From positions 11,963,313 through 12,027,312 of the forward strand of contig NC_089320.1 in NCBI RefSeq assembly GCF_036669915.1: a stretch of 64,000 nt of DNA, given 5' to 3'. The stretch's first letter is position 1; each line of letters opens with the position of its first letter. A program made the position numbers and the translations under genes. Of this stretch, positions 61,826 to 64,000 are shown in pieces. The DNA comes from Pocillopora verrucosa (taxonomy: Eukaryota; Cnidaria; Anthozoa; Scleractinia; Pocilloporidae). The notes under the pieces are model-generated. The model was not told the origin of the DNA. It was given only the letters and a program-made list of their open reading frames with translations, and made no database searches.

Positions 61826-64000
61826 CCTTCCCGTTATAGTTCTCAAGGTTCTCGAGTAATTGTGGGAAATTTTTGGATTGTCTTAGAGAGGATGTTACCT
61901 TCCCAATCGTTCTGCCATCCAGTGAGCAGAATACATTGTTTTATATCGCCGCAAGGGTCGCTTCTAGCCAATTTTGATACAGAATTTAGCGATATTCAGT
62001 GAAAATGCGTCTTCTCAAAGTCGATTTGAAGTTGATCTGATTCTGTCACTCTGTGGTTAGTTTTAAATTCGATCTTAAGAATTTTTTCGTGATTTCTCAG
62101 TAGTCTTATCGTACAAGAACATGATGTAGTTGGAAAGTTGATAGTGATTGCCCCTGTTCGTAAAATTCGTCAGCTTTAATGGACGTTTTAATGATTCAAT
62201 TCATCAACAGTTTTTGGAGGGCAAGGCTGATATTCAGTCATTTTAAATGAGCACATGTTCCCTTTTTCTGACTTCGTTTGTCGAGCTTGATTGTAGCTCT
62301 GCATTGGTCAAGAGGAGAATCGGCTTGTATCCTTCGACCAATCAGAGAGAGGGCCGCAGTTTTAACCAACTAGGAACAATGGAAAAGCCACTCGTGACTT
62401 CGCGTTCTGCATTGTAATTTCCCGCCTTTGACGCGGGTTGCAACTCTAGCTTTGAGTTTCGATTGCTTCTTGATTTAATTAGCATTTTTCTGTGATTGGC
62501 TGGATGCAGTTATCTTGCGCTGAGACTTTTTCGTCGTTGGGTATTTAACACGTTAATGTTTGCTGAATATCTGTGAAACACCACCACTTTTTTCTACTTT
62601 TTCTGCTTTCCATATTTTTTGTAAGACATGATGGACATCGAATTTTGAGAGCCTGTAACTGCACCAATAGTGGTTATTTTACGTGTTTGACAGTTTTGAA
62701 TGAATTTCATTTAGTATGTAAGTATAGATCTCTATCTCGTTATTTTTCAGAAGAATATAAGAAATTTATCGACTTATGTCAACCGATAGTTGTCTAGAGT
62801 ATAAAACTCATCAGCTAGAATAATGTAATTTGAATAAGTTAACTTGCAAAAAATAAAAAACTTGTGGCATTGTACAAATGAATTTCACCTTTTCCAATTT
62901 TTTAAGCCAGTGTTATTTACAGAATTTTTCTTGTTGAAGGACATTACATCGTAATTTGAACTTTTCGAGGATGTTCGCAAAATCAAGGCAGTGGTTGCAT
63001 GGCAACACTTGATTGCCGGACAATTTTCAATAAAACGCCTTTTTAAGGTTCGTAACTCTGTTTTGAAGGATTTCGAATATATTTGCACTTTTGTACATTG
63101 TATCGTTCTCCCACTTATTAGAATTTAGGTATGACATATTTTCTTCCATAATCTTTTCTTTAGAAGGCAACAACGCGGCTTCAAACATAACGTAGGATGT
63201 GTGAATAGGGCGTTAGTGAAACCTTTCATTGGCCGATCCTAATGACGGAAACAACAGATCAGTTTGCACAGTTTTGGCACATTTCAGGAAGCATTTTGAT
63301 TTTTATGAGACCATTGTGTCGAGCAATTGTGCGGCACCCAAAAGCAATTTCAAATTAATTCTACTGCGGAACGCTGCGAAACTATTAATTCGTGTAAAGA
63401 GACCGAAAAAGAGAATATTAGGTATCCTATTGTTGTGAGTTTTTAATATTGTCTTTGGTTGTCAAATTTTATGCAGAACCTCTTCACAGATAAAAATAAT
63501 TTGCCTTCAGACAAATTTATTCGGTTCGAATGTTTGTTTAGGATGTTTGTTCGTTAAGTAAAAGTTCACCAGAAATATTACAACTTTGGGAAGAAACTTC
63601 GTTTCTTCTTCACCATTTAAAGAAATATTGTATATTTTTTTCATACATTCTGCTAAGAAATAGCGGCAAAGATCTAGTCAGATTAAAAGTGCTTCAAACT
63701 GAAATTCGCATGCATACATTAGTTTCGAAACCAGCTGCTTACAAAAGAGAAACAGAATTGTGTTTTTCATAAATGCCTGCGTGGGGCTTTTGAGTTTTTC
63801 TGCTTTTTTAATGCTCATTTTTATGCTTATATTTTGTCTTTGTGAAATGGAAATTGGTTTTCACTTGTATTTTTTTCTCAAGTGAATTGCGACATTTCCT
63901 GGTTATGATTCAATTTATGACGTTCAGAAATTAAACTTAGTTTTTTGAATAAAACTCAGGGATTTTCAAGGGGAAATTAGCATTTCTTCATAATAAAGAT
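61826..64000. other. SPAG7 3' UTR and intergenic DNA
   Basis: AT-rich sequence to the window end. The ORFs at 62,573-62,797 and 63,229-63,438 lack splice context and family features, and are not called. An AATAAA occurs near 62,851 (aaaaaataaaaaac) but lies far from the stop. Confidence 0.5.

Noticed and set aside
62573..62797. Possible small secreted protein (hydrophobic start, 74 codons)
   Set aside because: AT-rich 3' flank of SPAG7, isolated, no promoter or polyadenylation context; hydrophobic runs are common in T-rich frames.

Overview
The window is animal nuclear DNA, most likely from an anthozoan cnidarian and probably a stony coral. Genes are split by many short GT-AG introns, the DNA is AT-rich, and there are remnants of Ty3/gypsy, CR1/L2-type and Penelope-type retroelements, MITEs and a tRNA-derived repeat. 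The species call is an inference; the eukaryotic gene structure is seen directly.

Positions 1-3,050 hold the gag-pol part and one LTR of a Ty3/gypsy retrotransposon on the minus strand. Positions 3,050-32,050 are a rearranged cluster of a small gene family. Each gene encodes a signal peptide, a short coiled coil and one D8C domain (the eight-cysteine domain of uromodulin and GP2). The cluster has the layout copy 1(-), linker, copy 2(-), centre, copy 3(+), linker, copy 4(+): a large inverted duplication of a tandem gene pair. Copies 2 and 4 are intact four-exon genes of 210 codons. Copy 1 has lost exon 1 and has a stop in exon 2. Copy 3 has lost exons 1-3 and has a stop in exon 4. A fifth scrap lies at 31.24-31.8 kb among Penelope-like fragments. 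A CR1/L2-like element sits in the right linker, with its empty site preserved in the left linker. The centre (15.06-16.70 kb) holds a 22-bp minisatellite, a Penelope 3' scrap and a small inner inverted repeat.

Positions 32.0-37.4 kb are repeat-rich (Penelope GIY-YIG fragment, split minisatellite, tRNA-like repeat, LINE tail). They also hold a partial gene for a protein with repeated Cys-Pro motifs, of which a decayed relative lies in the left linker.

Positions 37.5-62 kb are gene-rich and conventional: CAPZB (+, F-actin capping protein beta, 11 coding exons, 270 aa), PIGP (-, GPI-GlcNAc transferase subunit P, 4 exons, 128 aa), PPP1R7/sds22 (+, protein phosphatase 1 regulatory subunit 7, 10 exons, 304 aa), a single-exon 194-codon ORF of unknown function (-), and SPAG7 (+, R3H-domain protein, 8 exons, 232 aa). 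PIGP and PPP1R7 are divergent with start codons about 115 bp apart. The housekeeping genes act in unrelated processes; only the D8C cluster is a true gene family here. Exon joins were checked by frame arithmetic and by family resemblance from memory, without transcript evidence.
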